NCBI RefSeq assembly: GCF_029873635.1
Contig: NC_080423.1
Coordinates: forward strand, 101,184,991-101,248,990
Length of the DNA: 64,000 bases
Reading direction: 5' to 3'
Origin: Malania oleifera
Taxonomy: Eukaryota; Streptophyta; Magnoliopsida; Santalales; Ximeniaceae
The notes beneath the pieces were generated by a model. The model saw nothing but the letters and a program-made list of their open reading frames with translations. It did no database searches and was not told the origin of the DNA. Each line of letters starts with the position of its first letter. The stretch's first letter is position 1. Shown in pieces: positions 10,478 through 22,519 of this stretch. The position numbers and the translations under genes were made by a program.

Positions 10478-13400
10478 TCCTTTTCCAAGGACAGGTGGTA
10501 CCTGGCTAGCGAGTGCTCATGGCACATGACCGACGACAAGGAACAATCACTCCCAAGGATGAAGGGTACGTGACATTTGGAGACAATGCAAAGGGACGCA
10601 TCATTGGCGTAGGTAAGGTCGATAAAGATCCTTCTCTAATTATTGATAAAGTTCTATTAGTTGATCGCTTGAAGTATAATTTGTTGAGCATTAGTCAATT
10701 GTGTAATAAAGGATATAAAGTTTCATTTGAAAATGACAAATGCATAGTTGAAAAATAAATCAGATCATAAAATTATTTTCACTACAGATCGGCATGAAAA
10801 TGTATATACTAGTACTTTTGACAATTTAGTTTCACAACAAGTAATTTGTTTTTCTGCAATAAATGAAGTTAGTTGGTTATGGCATAGGCAATTAGGACAC
10901 GCTAGCATGAATTTATTGTCAAAACTAGTAAGAAAAGATTTAGTAAAAGGCTTATCTAAAACACCATTTGTGAAAGATAAAATATGTGATGCATGTCAAA
11001 TGGGTAAGCAAACAAAATCTAATTTTAAGAAAAAGAAATTTATATCTACCACTAGACCACTTGAAATGCTTCACTTGGATTTGTTTGGTCTTAAATTGTG
11101 CAAAGCCTTGGTGGTAAATCATATGTTTTTGTCATTGTTAATGACTTTTCTAGGTTCACATTGGTGCTATTTCTCTCACATAAAAATGAATCATGTGAAT
11201 AGTTTACTAAATTTTGCAGGAGAATTCAAAATGAAAAAAGCTATAAGATAACTCACATAAGAAGTGATAGAGGCACTAAATTTAAAAATGAAGTCATATA
11301 AGATTATTGTGACTTAGAGGGTATATCACACAACTTTTCTGCACCTAAGACCCCTCAACAAAATGGTGTGATAGAAAGAAAGAATAGGTCATTACAAGAA
11401 ATGGGTAGGACCATGTTGAATGAGTGTAAACTACCTAAATATTTTTGGGCTGAGGCCATAAATACTGCATATTATGTCATGAATAGAGTGTTGATTAGAT
11501 CGTCACTTAATAAAACCCCTTATGAATTGTGGAACAACCATAGACCTAATATTTCTTATTTTCATGTTTTTTGTTGTAAATGCTTTGTGCTTAGGGATAA
11601 TGAGCATCTAGGAAAATTTGATTCTAAATCTGATGAAGGCATTTTCTTAGGGTATGCTCTTAATAGTAAAGCATATAGAGTTTTCAATAAAAGAACATTA
11701 ACTATCATTAAATCTATCCATGTTGTATTTGATGAATCTAATCCATTTTCTAAGAAATATGATGAAGATGACATTGACATTGGAAAATGCTTAGAAAAGT
11801 TGTCTGTTGAAAACAATGCAAGTGAAAATTCAGAAGTAAATGATAGATCATCTGAAGATAATGACAATGAAAATGAAGTTCAAGAGTTGCCTAGAGATTG
11901 GAAATTTATTAGAAACCATCATCTAAATCAAATCATAGGTGAACCTTCTCGTGGTGTAGCCACAAGATCCTCCTTGAAAAATCTAGTGAGTCATTCCACC
12001 TTTTTGTCCCAAGAAGAACCTAAAAATATTAAAGAAGTCATAGAGGATGAGTCTTGGATGATGTCCATGCAAGAAGAACTTAATCAATTTGAAAGAAGTA
12101 AAGTGTAGACCCTAGTTCCTAGGCCAAGTGATCATACAATTATTAGATCCAAATGGGTGTATATAATGGGGTAGTAACTAGGAATAATATTAGACTAGTT
12201 GCCCAAGGCTATAATCAGGAAGAGGGAATTGATTTTGATGAAACCTATGCTCTTATTGCTAGGATGGAAGCCATCCATATGCTACTTGCTTATGCTGCTC
12301 TTAAAAATTTTAAATTATTTCAAATGGATGTTAAAAGTACTTTTCTTAATAGTTATATTAATGAAGAAGTGTATGTAGAACAACCACCCAGTTTTGAAAA
12401 TCATAAATGTCCAGATCATGTATATCAGTTGTCTAAAGCTTTGTATGGATTGAAGTAAGCTCCTAGGTTGGTATGAGAGGCTTAGTGGGTTTCTACTAGA
12501 AAATGGGTTTACCCGTGGCAAGATTGATACTACACTTTTCATTAAATCCAAAAATGGTGATATGCTTATCGTTCAAATTTATGTTGATGATATCATTTTT
12601 GGAGCCACTAATGACAAGTTGTGTAATGAGTTTGCCAAATGCTTGTAAAGTGAATTTGAAATGAGCATAATAGGTGAACTTAGTTTCTTTTTAGGGCTAC
12701 AAATTAAATAAGCTAAATATAGAACTTTCATATGTCGATTTGAATATGTTAGGGACTTGCTAAAGAAATTTAATATGGAAGATCGTAAAATTCTTGGTAC
12801 TCTTATGAGTTCTTCCATAAAAATTGATAAAGATGAGCAAGGAATCCTTTTTTATGTGAAATTGTGTCGTGGCACGATTGGGAGTCTTCTATATCTTACA
12901 GCTAGTGGGCCTGATATTATGTTTAGTGTGTGCATGTGTGCTAGGTTTCAGACCGCTCCTAAGGAATCTCATCTACTGGCAGTAAAACGAATCCTTAGGT
13001 ATCCAATTGGAACTATAGAATTAGGATTATGGTATCCTAAGCATATGACCTTTGAGATTGTTAGTTATACTGATGCGGACTTTGTCGGTAGTAAGGTTGA
13101 TAAGAAGAGCACTAGCGGCACTTGTCACTATTTAGGACAATATCTTATTTCTTGGTTTTCCAAGAAACAAAACTCAGTTGCCTTATCCATAGCCAAAACA
13201 GAATATATTGCGGATGGAAGTTGTTGTGCTAAAACTCTTTATATGAAACAACTTATGGATTTTGAGTTGCACTATGATACAGTACCGATTAAATATAATA
13301 ATACTAGTGCAATCAATATTTCAAATAACTCTATCTTATATTCACAAACTAAACACATTGAGATTAGACATCATTTCCTTCGTGATCATGTGCAGAAAGG

Positions 13401-13530
13401 AGATGTGGCTCTTGAGTTTGTATGCACTAATGAGCAGTGGGCGGACATTTTCACTAAACCACTTCCAGAAGATAGGTTCATACAAATTAGACGTGAACTA
13501 GGTCTCATGCGTAGTAGAGATGCTTCATAG
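10478..13530 (+). pseudogene. Sirevirus pol remnant: protease, integrase, RT, RNase H
   Basis: Domains in order: protease (WYLASECSWHMTDDK near 10496, where the catalytic DSG triad reads ASE at 10505-10513); GAG pre-integrase/integrase zinc finger (LWHRQLGHASMNLL, then CDACQMGKQT, 10876-11010); integrase core with MIERKNRSLQEMGRTML from 11368; RT (IRLVAQGYNQEEGIDFDETYA near 12190, YVDDIIFGAT near 12583); RNase H (YTDADFVGSKVDKKSTSG near 13063; QWADIFTKPLPEDRF at the end). Stops and frameshifts occur at about 10450, 10758, 11250, 12108, 12458, 12647 and 12709, so no functional polyprotein is possible. Confidence 0.92.
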
Positions 13531-14083
13531 ATATTTCATAGTTTGCATAAACCTAGGCGGAGCTTTCTAATAATTTCAAAGTCTAACAATTAATATAACA
13601 ATTGGTATCTTTCATTGGCTTGGACTTTACGAAATTGGTTATGTTTTGTAATGCACAATTCTCATATCTACTGCATGATGATGATTGTATTTATGTTTTT
13701 TTTATTGATCATATTGGAACTATTTAAGTTGAGTAATTGTGGATAAACTGTTAGATCTTAAAAACTCAAAACAGGTCATTTTTATACAAGATTTTTTTTA
13801 GAAAATATCCTAGTTTCAAACGTCATGCTACCAAAATTTTTAAAATTCCCAAACTTATCTTGTATACTAATGATTTATACCCATTGCCTAAGGCTATTAC
13901 TTTCATTGCCCTTTTTGCTATTGCCAAAAGGGGAAGATGGATAAGAGACAAAAATTGGATTGCACTTAAGAAAAATTATTTGCATTGAAAAACTTTTACA
14001 TAATGCATATTGTTAGGACAAGCCTTCTAAGACTATACCCACTTTTTGCGTCGTGTATTTGTCATCATCAAAAAGGGGGAGAA
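13531..14083 (+). other. Sirevirus 3' untranslated region and polypurine tract
   Basis: No frame is conserved after RNase H. A purine-rich GCCAAAAGGGGAAGATGG at about 13922 and the final polypurine tract AAAAAGGGGGAGAA ending at 14083 fit the multiple PPT-like runs known in Sireviruses; the last one directly abuts the 3' LTR. The minus-strand open frame at 14092-14373 is a shadow in the LTR. Confidence 0.75.
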
Positions 14084-16178
14084 TGTTAACCTTATAAGTC
14101 ACACTCAATTTTGTTAATGACAAATACTTGTTGTATTTGACGGCTATCTAAGGATATGTGCAGGTATATAATTGGCAAATCAAAATGATGACATATGAAG
14201 TAGAGCTTGAAGACCCTGAAGACCATATTTGTGTTGTATTTTAAATTCATTTTATGTAATGTGGGTTTGTAATAGTAATTATGAGAAAAATGGTTTGTAA
14301 TAATGAATTGCATTAGATGCATGATATGATAGGTAAGCTCGAAAAGACCTAGAATGACCTTAGGACCCCACATGCATACATAAATAGATGTGCTTATACG
14401 AATAGGGTTAATGTATAAGGGGGTTAGAACCGAAATGCATTAAAAAATGCATGTTCGGTCAACCGAATCGGAATGTACAAAAGCATTCAATAGACCGAGC
14501 TAGTCATAGGTTAACGTTTTGACCATAGCATGGTTGACCGAACCTTGCCAAGTTCATACAGCTTGGTCGACTGAACTCTTATCAAGTCAACGGTTTGACC
14601 CCTCGGTTGACCGACCAGAAATATATGGGTAACGCCCTAGTCGACCGAACCCTAACATGGCAAATCTCAATGTCATGGCTGACCGAACCATTAAGTACAA
14701 ATTTCACCAGGTCGATTGAACTGTGTGAAATTGGAAAATCGCCTTTAAGACCCTCAGTACGGTTGACCGAACTCTCAGTTCAATTTTTCAGCGGTCGACT
14801 GAACTATGTTACTTAGTCAACCGACCTTAAGTTCGGTCGATCGATGCTCTCGGGTTGGCGATATTTACTAAGGTTAAACCACCTTTAAAAAATTATTAAC
14901 CTCAGTTAAACTCTTTCTAAAAAGACTAATATGTCCTGAACAGTTATAATTTTGAGGAACTCTATATACAACCCCTCATTTTCAAAAATTAGTCACTGAT
15001 TAGCAATCTTGATTAGCAAAAATTCTCTGAAATTCAAAAATCTCATATACTCATTTTGAAGCCTCCTACACTCACTCTTGCTATTTCTTATTGCTAAAAT
15101 CTCTTTTTAAGTGTGTGCTTGAGTGTTCTTACCATTAAGCTATTGCTCTCTCTTACTTGGTTGATTGAAATTATTTTCTTTAAAAGCAAAGCTTTAAGCT
15201 TTTGCTAGGAGACTTTATTGATAAGTCTTCCTTAGGAAAACTTCATTGAGCTTTTGAGTTTCGCATTTTCATTGCAATAACTCAAGGAGTTCACATTGTA
15301 TTTTGGTTGCTAAAAATACTTCTAATATCCTTTTCAAATATCTCTTGTGGTTTACTTTGAGAAAAATATTTGTTGAGATATTTGCTTATGTGCTAAAGAT
15401 CTTTGTAGCAATATCCTTTGATTGATATTATCATCTTGAACACAAAGATCAAATCATTTTTATACACTAAATCTGAATATCTCTTGAGGTTTATATTTTG
15501 ATAAAAACACTTGTTGAGATATTTAAGGTGTGCTTGTGATCTTCATTGCTGCATTGTGATTGAGAATGTTATTTTGATATGAAGATCCTATCATTTATAC
15601 TCTCACGCACTGATTGCAATTTTTGTATAAATATTTGAGAGTAGACACTTAAGCCACATTGAGCTTACTTTATCATATCATTCGGTGGTGTATTGATTAG
15701 ATTGGTACATAATCTGCTTAGATAAGAAGCATACTTGTTGTACGCAAATTTGTTTGAGAAATCTGTTGTATTCTAGGCGTGGCCTGAGTGGGCGTAATCC
15801 AGTCCGATAAGGATTGGTTGTAAAGGTTGAGGTCAGCCCTGTGCTAGTTGACCTGGTTGTTTAGGTGCCGCTTCACCCATTAAGTGAGTTTTATAGTGGT
15901 AATCCTTGTGCTTATTAGTCAAGGAAGGAATGTAGGCAGTTTACCGAACCTCGATAACATTTATGGGTGGCATCTCTTATTTATCGCTTTCTGGTGCATG
16001 CTTGATTAATTTTATTGTGCAATTTAATTTTCCCTACAGATTTAAATTGATTTAATTTTTCTACATTAAATTGACCATAAGGCTGTGTAATACTGCTGTT
16101 AGGGGATTAACGTAGGGTATTAAATTTGAAAATACCAATTCACCCCCCCCCCCTCTTGGGTTCATGGTAAAGCTAACA
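14084..16178 (+). repeat. Sirevirus 3' LTR (full length, 2095 bp)
   Basis: Starts TGTTAACCTTATAAG and ends GGTAAAGCTAACA. Between about 14450 and 14845 it carries roughly a dozen variants of the half-palindromic motif GGTCGACCGAAC (for example at 14531, 14640, 14761), most of which were lost from the 5' LTR by deletion. It ends in a 13-nt pyrimidine run before TTGGGTTCATGG. Confidence 0.92.
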
Positions 16179-16500
16179 AATACAGTTGAAATGTCAAGAT
16201 GAAACTATTAAAACCTTGGCTGATGTTAGGTATGTTCCAAGCCTAAAGAAAAATATGTGCCTTAGAATCTAAAGGGTTCACTATCACTTTGAAAGATGGA
16301 ACCTTAAAGAGTAAATCAGGTGTGCTGGTGGTGATGAAAGGAATAAGGAAAAATAACTTATACTACTTACAAGGTAGTACAGTTATTGGCTCAGTAGCTG
16401 TTGTTTCTGAGAAAGATGCAAGTATAGATACAACTGGGTTATGGCATATGCGATTAGCACATTTAAAAGAAAAATCTTTGCATCAATTAGCTAAGCGAGG
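16179..16500 (+). pseudogene. copia-1 protease end and GAG pre-integrase
   Basis: Continues copia-1 after the Sirevirus: KCHDETIKTLADVRYVPSLK, a frameshift near 16255, then LKSKSGVLVVMKGIRKNNLY and GLWHMRLAHLKEKSLHQLAK (pre-integrase domain with the HH part of the zinc finger). It is cut at 16500 by the next insertion; the CC part follows at 19683. Confidence 0.9.
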
Positions 16501-16550
16501 TGTAGACACCCTATTTTTGCCCTAGTCAAATAGAACACAGGGTCCCCTCT

Positions 16551-16775
16551 TATTATCTTCATTATTATTATTATTACCTTATTATTATTATTATTATTAT
16601 TATTATTTTCCTATATTATTAGTACTTTACTATTATTTTTCTAGTATTTTTATTATCATTATATTATTATTTTTCATTTTTATTATTATTACTAGTACTT
16701 TTATTATCTTTATTTTATTTTTACTTTACTATAATTATTTTTATTTTTATTTTTTTTATTTTATTATTTTTGATA

Positions 16776-16827
<52 letters not shown>

Positions 16828-17019
16828 GGCATTAGTATCTTATTTTGGCTATTATTATTTTTATTATTTTTGGTAATGTTATCATTATTATTATTATTAT
16901 TTATTACTTTTAATATTAGTATTATTACTTTATTTTTATTAATATTATTATTATTATTATTTTATCGATAGTATCTTCATTTTTATTTTTACTATAATTC
17001 TTTATTATTATTTACTATT

Positions 17020-17064
<45 letters not shown>

Positions 17065-17125
17065 TTATTGATCCTTATATTATTATGATAATTATTATTA
17101 TTATTATTTCTATTTTTATTGTTAC
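16551..17125. repeat. imperfect (ATT)n microsatellite region
   Basis: Long, interrupted ATT/TTA trinucleotide runs within the solo LTR. Confidence 0.95.
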
Positions 17126-17304
17126 CATAAGAATAAAAGAAAAAAAAAGAAAAAAGAAAATCAAAAAGGAAGTCTTTTTAGGGTTTTCTAGAATTTTTTT
17201 TTATTAAGGGGCGGGGAACACACAGCCAAGAGGGGGCGCACACACGGGCAGCGCAGGACAGAACCAAAGAAAATAAAAAAAATCGTTCTACTGCTCTTCT
17301 CATT

Positions 17305-17339
17305 CTTCTTCTTCTTCTTCTTCTTCTTCTTCTTCTTCC
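17305..17339. repeat. (TTC)n microsatellite
   Basis: About eleven TTC units in the solo LTR; read on the other strand it produces the polyglutamate end of a spurious open frame. Confidence 0.9.
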
Positions 17340-18986
17340 ATCCTCTCTGTCTCTTTCATCTCATTCCTCTGTCTCGTTGCTGCCCCGCATCCATACCCAC
17401 AGTACCACTCGCAAAGCAGCAGTCGTCCTCTCCCGTTCCAGCCATCAACTCTGGCAACGACCCACTCCTCCGACCACCGCTGCAACTCTGGGCAACCATT
17501 AGTCTCCTCTGCAGCAACACCCGAGTCACCTTGCTGTGTTACACAGTCACCCAAGACTCCCAGCCGGTTGTCTCCAATCCTCTTCGACAATCCATCCACT
17601 CCGCCTTCAGTTCCCCTGCATCACACCAGTCACAGAACGCCGTGGCAAGACGACGTTACACCAGCTCCGCCGGAGCAGAGCTCTTCGCACAGCCGCACTG
17701 CTGCCGCGGCACCATTGCCGAACACTCCATTGTCTCCATGGCCATCTTTCCAGAACTAGAACTTCACGGCCAGCTAGCAAAGCCATGAGCCATCACCGCT
17801 GCAACTCCCCACAGGCCACCGTCATCTCCGACGAAGCCTCCACAGCCGCGTCAGCCTCGACTCCAGCCACCAGTGGTCTCCCCTACTGCACCGACCACCC
17901 CCACAGTAGCCAACCACCAGAAACCCGAGCAACTCCATCATAGCCGCCCCCTGCTACCAACCTGCTGCCCTCTGTAAGCCCCAGTAAACACACACGCGCA
18001 CATTTATATGTCTATATATATACATGTACATGTAAAGTTTAAATTTTTTATTATACATTTAATTGGGTTTATATATATACGTATATTGGTTTTATTTTAA
18101 GTCTTAAAGTTCAAGTTTTTATTTTTATTTTTTCTCTTTTCTTTTATTTGCATGTGGGTACGTATTAAAATAATATCTATTGTGGTATTTAGCGTGCGTA
18201 TATTAATGTAATATTTGTTGTAGTATTTAGAAATATTTATATCTAGGCTATGAGTATATGTATATTAATACATTATTTGCTGTAATATTTAGTTAATGTT
18301 TATATTTAGGCTATGTATGTGTGTATGTTGATATAATATTTGTTGTAGTATTTAGTTAATATTATTATTATTATTTTTTTTTTTTTGTTAGTTTTGGTTT
18401 GTCCTAATATCTAATGTCTTGATTTTTGCATATGCAGGTATATAGGTTTTTATGATTTTTATAGTTATTTTAATTTTTGGTACTCAGGGTAAGTTTTGAT
18501 TGTATTATTCATATAAGTTAATTTGCTTGAGTGTAGAAATTTTTATAGTTGGAATTTGTTTGGACATTTAAAATTTAATTTCATTTTATTCGTCGAGTAG
18601 TCCATATTATTATTGCATGTTTAATACGTAGTTAGAATAGGTATCGTAATTATTTAAGGGTGTCTTTAATATCCATATGTTTAGGGCTATTTAGTGTTTT
18701 CATCATTATTGTATGTCCAGTTTTAATTATTTAAGGTTTTCTTTATTATATATGTTATGTATACTCATATTAATATTTTAGGATAGTTAGTATTAGTATT
18801 CTAATATTTCATCATGTTTATATATAAAGGTATCAATCATTATGGCAAGTTTAGAGTTTTGGTATACGTTTTGCTACTATATTTGGTATGATATTGTATG
18901 GAATATTATGGTATAATTATTATTTAGTTTCACTTTTTAAGATATTTTTTTTATAGATGGTATTACCTTGTATAGTATCTTGAGTG

Positions 18987-18992
<6 letters not shown>

Positions 18993-19037
<45 letters not shown>
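18993..19037. repeat. (AT)n microsatellite
   Basis: AT dinucleotide run of about 45 bp within the solo LTR. Confidence 0.9.
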
Positions 19038-19039
<2 letters not shown>

Positions 19040-19682
19040 TATTTTATTGCCTATTTTGACAGTTGTAATATTTTAACAGATATGCTTATTATCATTACTA
19101 TTTTTATATGCATTGTGATAATTTAATATTTTAACTTATTATCTTATTAATATATATTAAAACCTCCCATACTAGTATTTTCCTATAAAAATTTTATATA
19201 CAATTCCAAAATTTGGGAGTGTATTTTCTTAGATATTTTATTGATTTTTAATCCCTATGATTTTATTGCGGGGTATAAGCCTTCGGGTATCACGTACTTT
19301 AAGCTCTGAGGGAATATATATATATATTATATTTATTTATTTATTTACTTATTTATTTAATTTTCACGTGTATTTATAAATTCATAAAAAGGAGTAATTT
19401 AAAGACTTATTAGATTAACTTAGGGATAATTTCAAATTAATTAGGTACCATTCGTAAGAACGGGCGCATAGGGGGTGCTCGTACCTTCCCTTCGTATAAC
19501 GGAACTCCCGAGCCTAACTCTGGTAACATAGACCGATTCTACCCCTAACGGGGTAGTAATCATGTGTTCTAACCACACTAAAGTTTAGTGGCGACTCCGA
19601 CATTTCATGATTTTTCCTTGAAAATTAAAATTGATTTTTAGTTCGCCGCCCAGGGCACACGCACTCCCGGGACGTCGCGACA

Positions 19683-19911
19683 CGAGGTTTGTTAAAGGGT
19701 GCAAAGGTGTGTAAACTTGAATTTTTGTGAGCATTGCATTTTGGGAAAACAGACTAGAGTGAAATTTGGCATTGGAATCCACCAAACTGAAGGTATTTTA
19801 GACTACATCCATACAGATATATGGGGGGCCACAAAAACAGCTTCGTTGGGTGGTATGCATTATTTTGTCACTTTTGTTGATTTTTCCAGAAGAGTTTGGG
19901 TGTATTCTATG
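19683..19911 (+). pseudogene. copia-1 integrase N-terminal part
   Basis: Frame reads CEHCILGKQTRVKFGIG, then LDYIHTDIWGATKTASLGGM and FVTFVDFSRRVWVYSMK: the CC of the zinc finger and the first catalytic Asp region (HTDIWG) of the integrase core. The frame then runs straight into inverted sequence, giving the nonsense tail LSTCHQHKR. Confidence 0.9.
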
Positions 19912-21090
19912 AAACTATCAACATGTCATCAACATAAAAGAGTAACTATATAAAAGATTCATTTTGTAGTCTATGAAAATAAACACAATGATCATGTTTA
20001 TTTCTGATGTACTTGTGACCTATCATAAACTGATGAAATCGTTTGTACTACTGTCTTGGAGACTATTTTAAACCACACAACGATTTACCCAGTTTATATA
20101 CCCAATTTTCTTTTCTAGCAACCTGAAATCCATCTCGTTGAGTCATATAAATTTTCTCTTCCAAATCACCATGTAAAAAATGCAGTTTTTATATCAAGCT
20201 GAACTAGTTCAAGATCAAATTATGCTACCAAAGCCAACAAAATTCAAATAGAGGAATGTTTAACAACCGGAGAAAATACCTCATTATAATCAATGTCTTC
20301 CTTCTGTGCGTAGCCTTTAGCTACCAATCTAACTTTGAAGCGAACATTATTTGCATTTGGAAATCCTTCTATCTTTACATAAACTCATTTGCAACCAATT
20401 GCTTTCTTACCCTTGGGCAACTGGGCTACCTACCAAGTCTAATTCTGATTAAGAGACTGCATTTCTTCATCCATCACTCTTTTCCACTTGTCTAATTCAG
20501 AGTCCCTCATTGTTTCTTTGAAAGTGCAAGGAACATTATCCTCCACAACTAGAATTGCATAGGCTACCATATCAGTATACGCAGCATGTTTTCAAATTTC
20601 TCGTTTTGGCCTCTGAGAAACAATTGATTCTTGTTGCTGTGAAGATTCTCAAATTGAAATCTCCTCTTCTTGTACACTATTCCCCACCATAATTGGAGAG
20701 TTACCTTGTGTAGTTTCATTTCTCACTGGATTTCTCAAAATTATCTCAAACTCATGACTCCTTGCGTATTGTTTTCTTCGTCATCACAAGTTCATCAAAA
20801 GTCACATCCTTGCCTAAAATCATTTTTTCGTATCAAGACACCAAAGACGGTATCCTTTGACTCCTGCACTTATCCCCAAGAATATTGCTTTCTTAGCTCT
20901 TGGATCCAACTTAGATTCTTTAACACGATAATAAGTCATAGTACCAAATACATGTAAAGAATCATAATCACTAGCAGGCTTTCCAGACCATACCTCATAG
21001 GAAGTTTTTCCCCCTATTGCAGATGATGGTAGACGATTGATGAGATGACACATATATCTAACAGCCTCAGCCCAAAACCATGTCATGTGC
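19912..21090 (-). pseudogene. inverted copia integrase C-terminus to RT block
   Basis: On the minus strand from 21090 downward: integrase C-terminus (WFWAEAVRYMCHLINRLPSS, then EVWSGKPASDYDSLHVFG and KAIFLGISAGVKGYRLW), the linker, the RT start (lysine-rich WKLV-type region, then [14 protein letters not shown]-like residues in several frames) and finally, at 19911-19990, RT finger and catalytic region with LLFYVDDMLIVS. These are exactly the domains missing in forward orientation from copia-1, so the block is most simply copia-1's own segment turned round, although a separate related insertion cannot be excluded. Many stops and frameshifts. Confidence 0.82.
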
Positions 21091-22159
21091 CACACAATTT
21101 TCATTTAATATTCATAACATATTATTTTCACACTCCAAAATATCACAATTTAAAATCACTCAAATGCCACACAATTTATCTAATATTTATATCGTGATAA
21201 TTTCCAGACAAAATACCATAAGCACATTTTAACATATTAATTTAAATAGTAATTATAAAAATACTGCTATAATTCATTCCCCTTACCTGACTTACTGAGA
21301 GTCTTGCTAGAACCCAAATCCTACGCCCTTGGCGCCTGAAACTCAAATCCTGAAATTCACATTTTTCCTAGATTAATTAACCCATTTCCCCCAAAACAAT
21401 ACTCAACTAACCTTCCCCAAACTCCATATACCCCAAATTATCATTTAAAGTATTATTTAACACCCCCACTTAATTTTCTAAATTTTACCTGCGGGTCCCA
21501 AAATTACACCCACAACGCTCACCCAGATCCTAAATTTCAGAAATCCTACTTTAACCTCAGATGCTCAATATTTTAGTATTTTTAAATTAATACTAATTAA
21601 TTAAAAATAAGCCCATTAATAACCCCCGAACCCCAAATTTGGGATTTTGCCCACGACGACCCATGAGAATTTCGTCTCACTAGACTTGTAGAGAATCATC
21701 CCTAGATTCTCATGGTGATGTCCGTTCGTCAATTAGTCTTATAATTTGCAAGAAATTAAAGAAAAATGGTAAATTGGCTTACCCCTTGAGATACGTCTAC
21801 GTCACTCCTACCACCGATCCGCTCATGTAGAAATGACAGCAGCGGAGAATGGAGTCTAGTGGTCCCTTCCGATTTTTGATCGGGCGAAAATCCGCCATGA
21901 AATCAAGGAGAGAGCGCGAGGGAATAAGAGGAGAGAGAGTGAGTGTCGGTGCATGCAGGAAAGGAGAAAGAAGAAGAAAAAGAAGAAAGAAAAGAAAAGA
22001 AAACCAAAAGCACAAATGAATCTCCTCAAGCTTCTAGCTTCAAGAGAATAATAATAATAATAATAATAATAATTTAATTAATATTAAAAATATATTTTAT
22101 TAATAAAAATAAAAATAAGTTTTAATTATTTTTTTACTTTTTTTTAAATCTGATTAATT

Positions 22160-22190
<31 letters not shown>

Positions 22191-22254
22191 CATTTATTTA
22201 TTTTTTTGGGAATCACTCCACTAATCTTCTATATCCCTTTTTGGGGTTATTACA
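21091..22254 (-). repeat. Gypsy 3' LTR, truncated
   Basis: Matches 29620-30827 closely, from GCCACACAATTTTCATTT to the terminal GGGTTATTACA. The part equivalent to 28051-29615 is absent. An (AAT)n run lies at about 22048-22072. The open frame 21797-22015 (-) lies in the LTR and is not a gene. Confidence 0.9.
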
Positions 22255-22266
22255 TTCTCCCCTCCT
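22255..22266 (-). promoter_or_regulatory. Gypsy polypurine tract
   Basis: On the minus strand AGGAGGGGAGAA directly abuts the 3' LTR start; it is the expected plus-strand primer of the element. Confidence 0.8.
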
Positions 22267-22519
22267 TATAAAAATTTCGTCCTCGAAATTTACTTATTCA
22301 TTAGTTTTCCATTCTTTAAGAGAAAACACCCTAATTTTATTAATTACCCTCACTTATGGCGAAAGAATATCGTGGTTACAACGAGGGTTCTAGGAGATTA
22401 CAACTTTTCCAAAATTCCCCTAAAACATTCATTTTTCAAAATTAAAACCCTATCTATCCTACATTACACTATACAAATAAAAATATACAATATTATTCCT
22501 TTCACTTGACTAGCTCAAC

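Larger units (their letters stand above)
7029..16178 (+). mobile_element. Sirevirus-type Copia element, complete structure, inside copia-1
   Basis: It has long LTRs (7029-8704 and 14084-16178), an initiator-Met PBS, a polypurine tract AAAAAGGGGGAGA before the 3' LTR, and gag-pol between. The target-site duplication is AATAT (7024-7028) / AATAC (16179-16183), one transition apart. Removing the element rejoins the copia-1 protease frame (...RIGSI | QLKCHDETIKTLADVRYV). LTR length, gag with acidic ANLCLMAHDDE-type tail and two zinc knuckles, and the purine-rich 3' end fit the Sirevirus (Maximus/SIRE) lineage. Frames are broken by many stops, so it is inactive. Confidence 0.92.
16501..19682 (+). 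mobile_element. solo LTR of an Ogre/Tat-type Gypsy element
   Basis: Starts TGTAGACACC and ends GGGACGTCGCGACA with the 5-bp target-site duplication CGAGG at 16496-16500 and 19683-19687. Removing it rejoins the copia-1 integrase zinc finger (LAKRG | LLKGAKVC...CEHC). It contains no gag-pol, PBS or PPT, so it is a solo LTR of 3182 bp. The terminal TAGTGGCGACTCC, GACGTCGCGACA and the large size are typical of Tat/Ogre LTRs (family knowledge). The GC-rich middle (17200-17990) gives several overlapping open frames with proline- and serine-rich low-complexity products; these are not genes. Confidence 0.88.

Noticed and set aside
17300-17943. Several overlapping proline/serine/histidine-rich frames on both strands
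   Set aside because: They lie in the GC-rich part of the Ogre/Tat-type solo LTR; composition-driven open frames without motifs, one ending in a microsatellite-coded polyglutamate.
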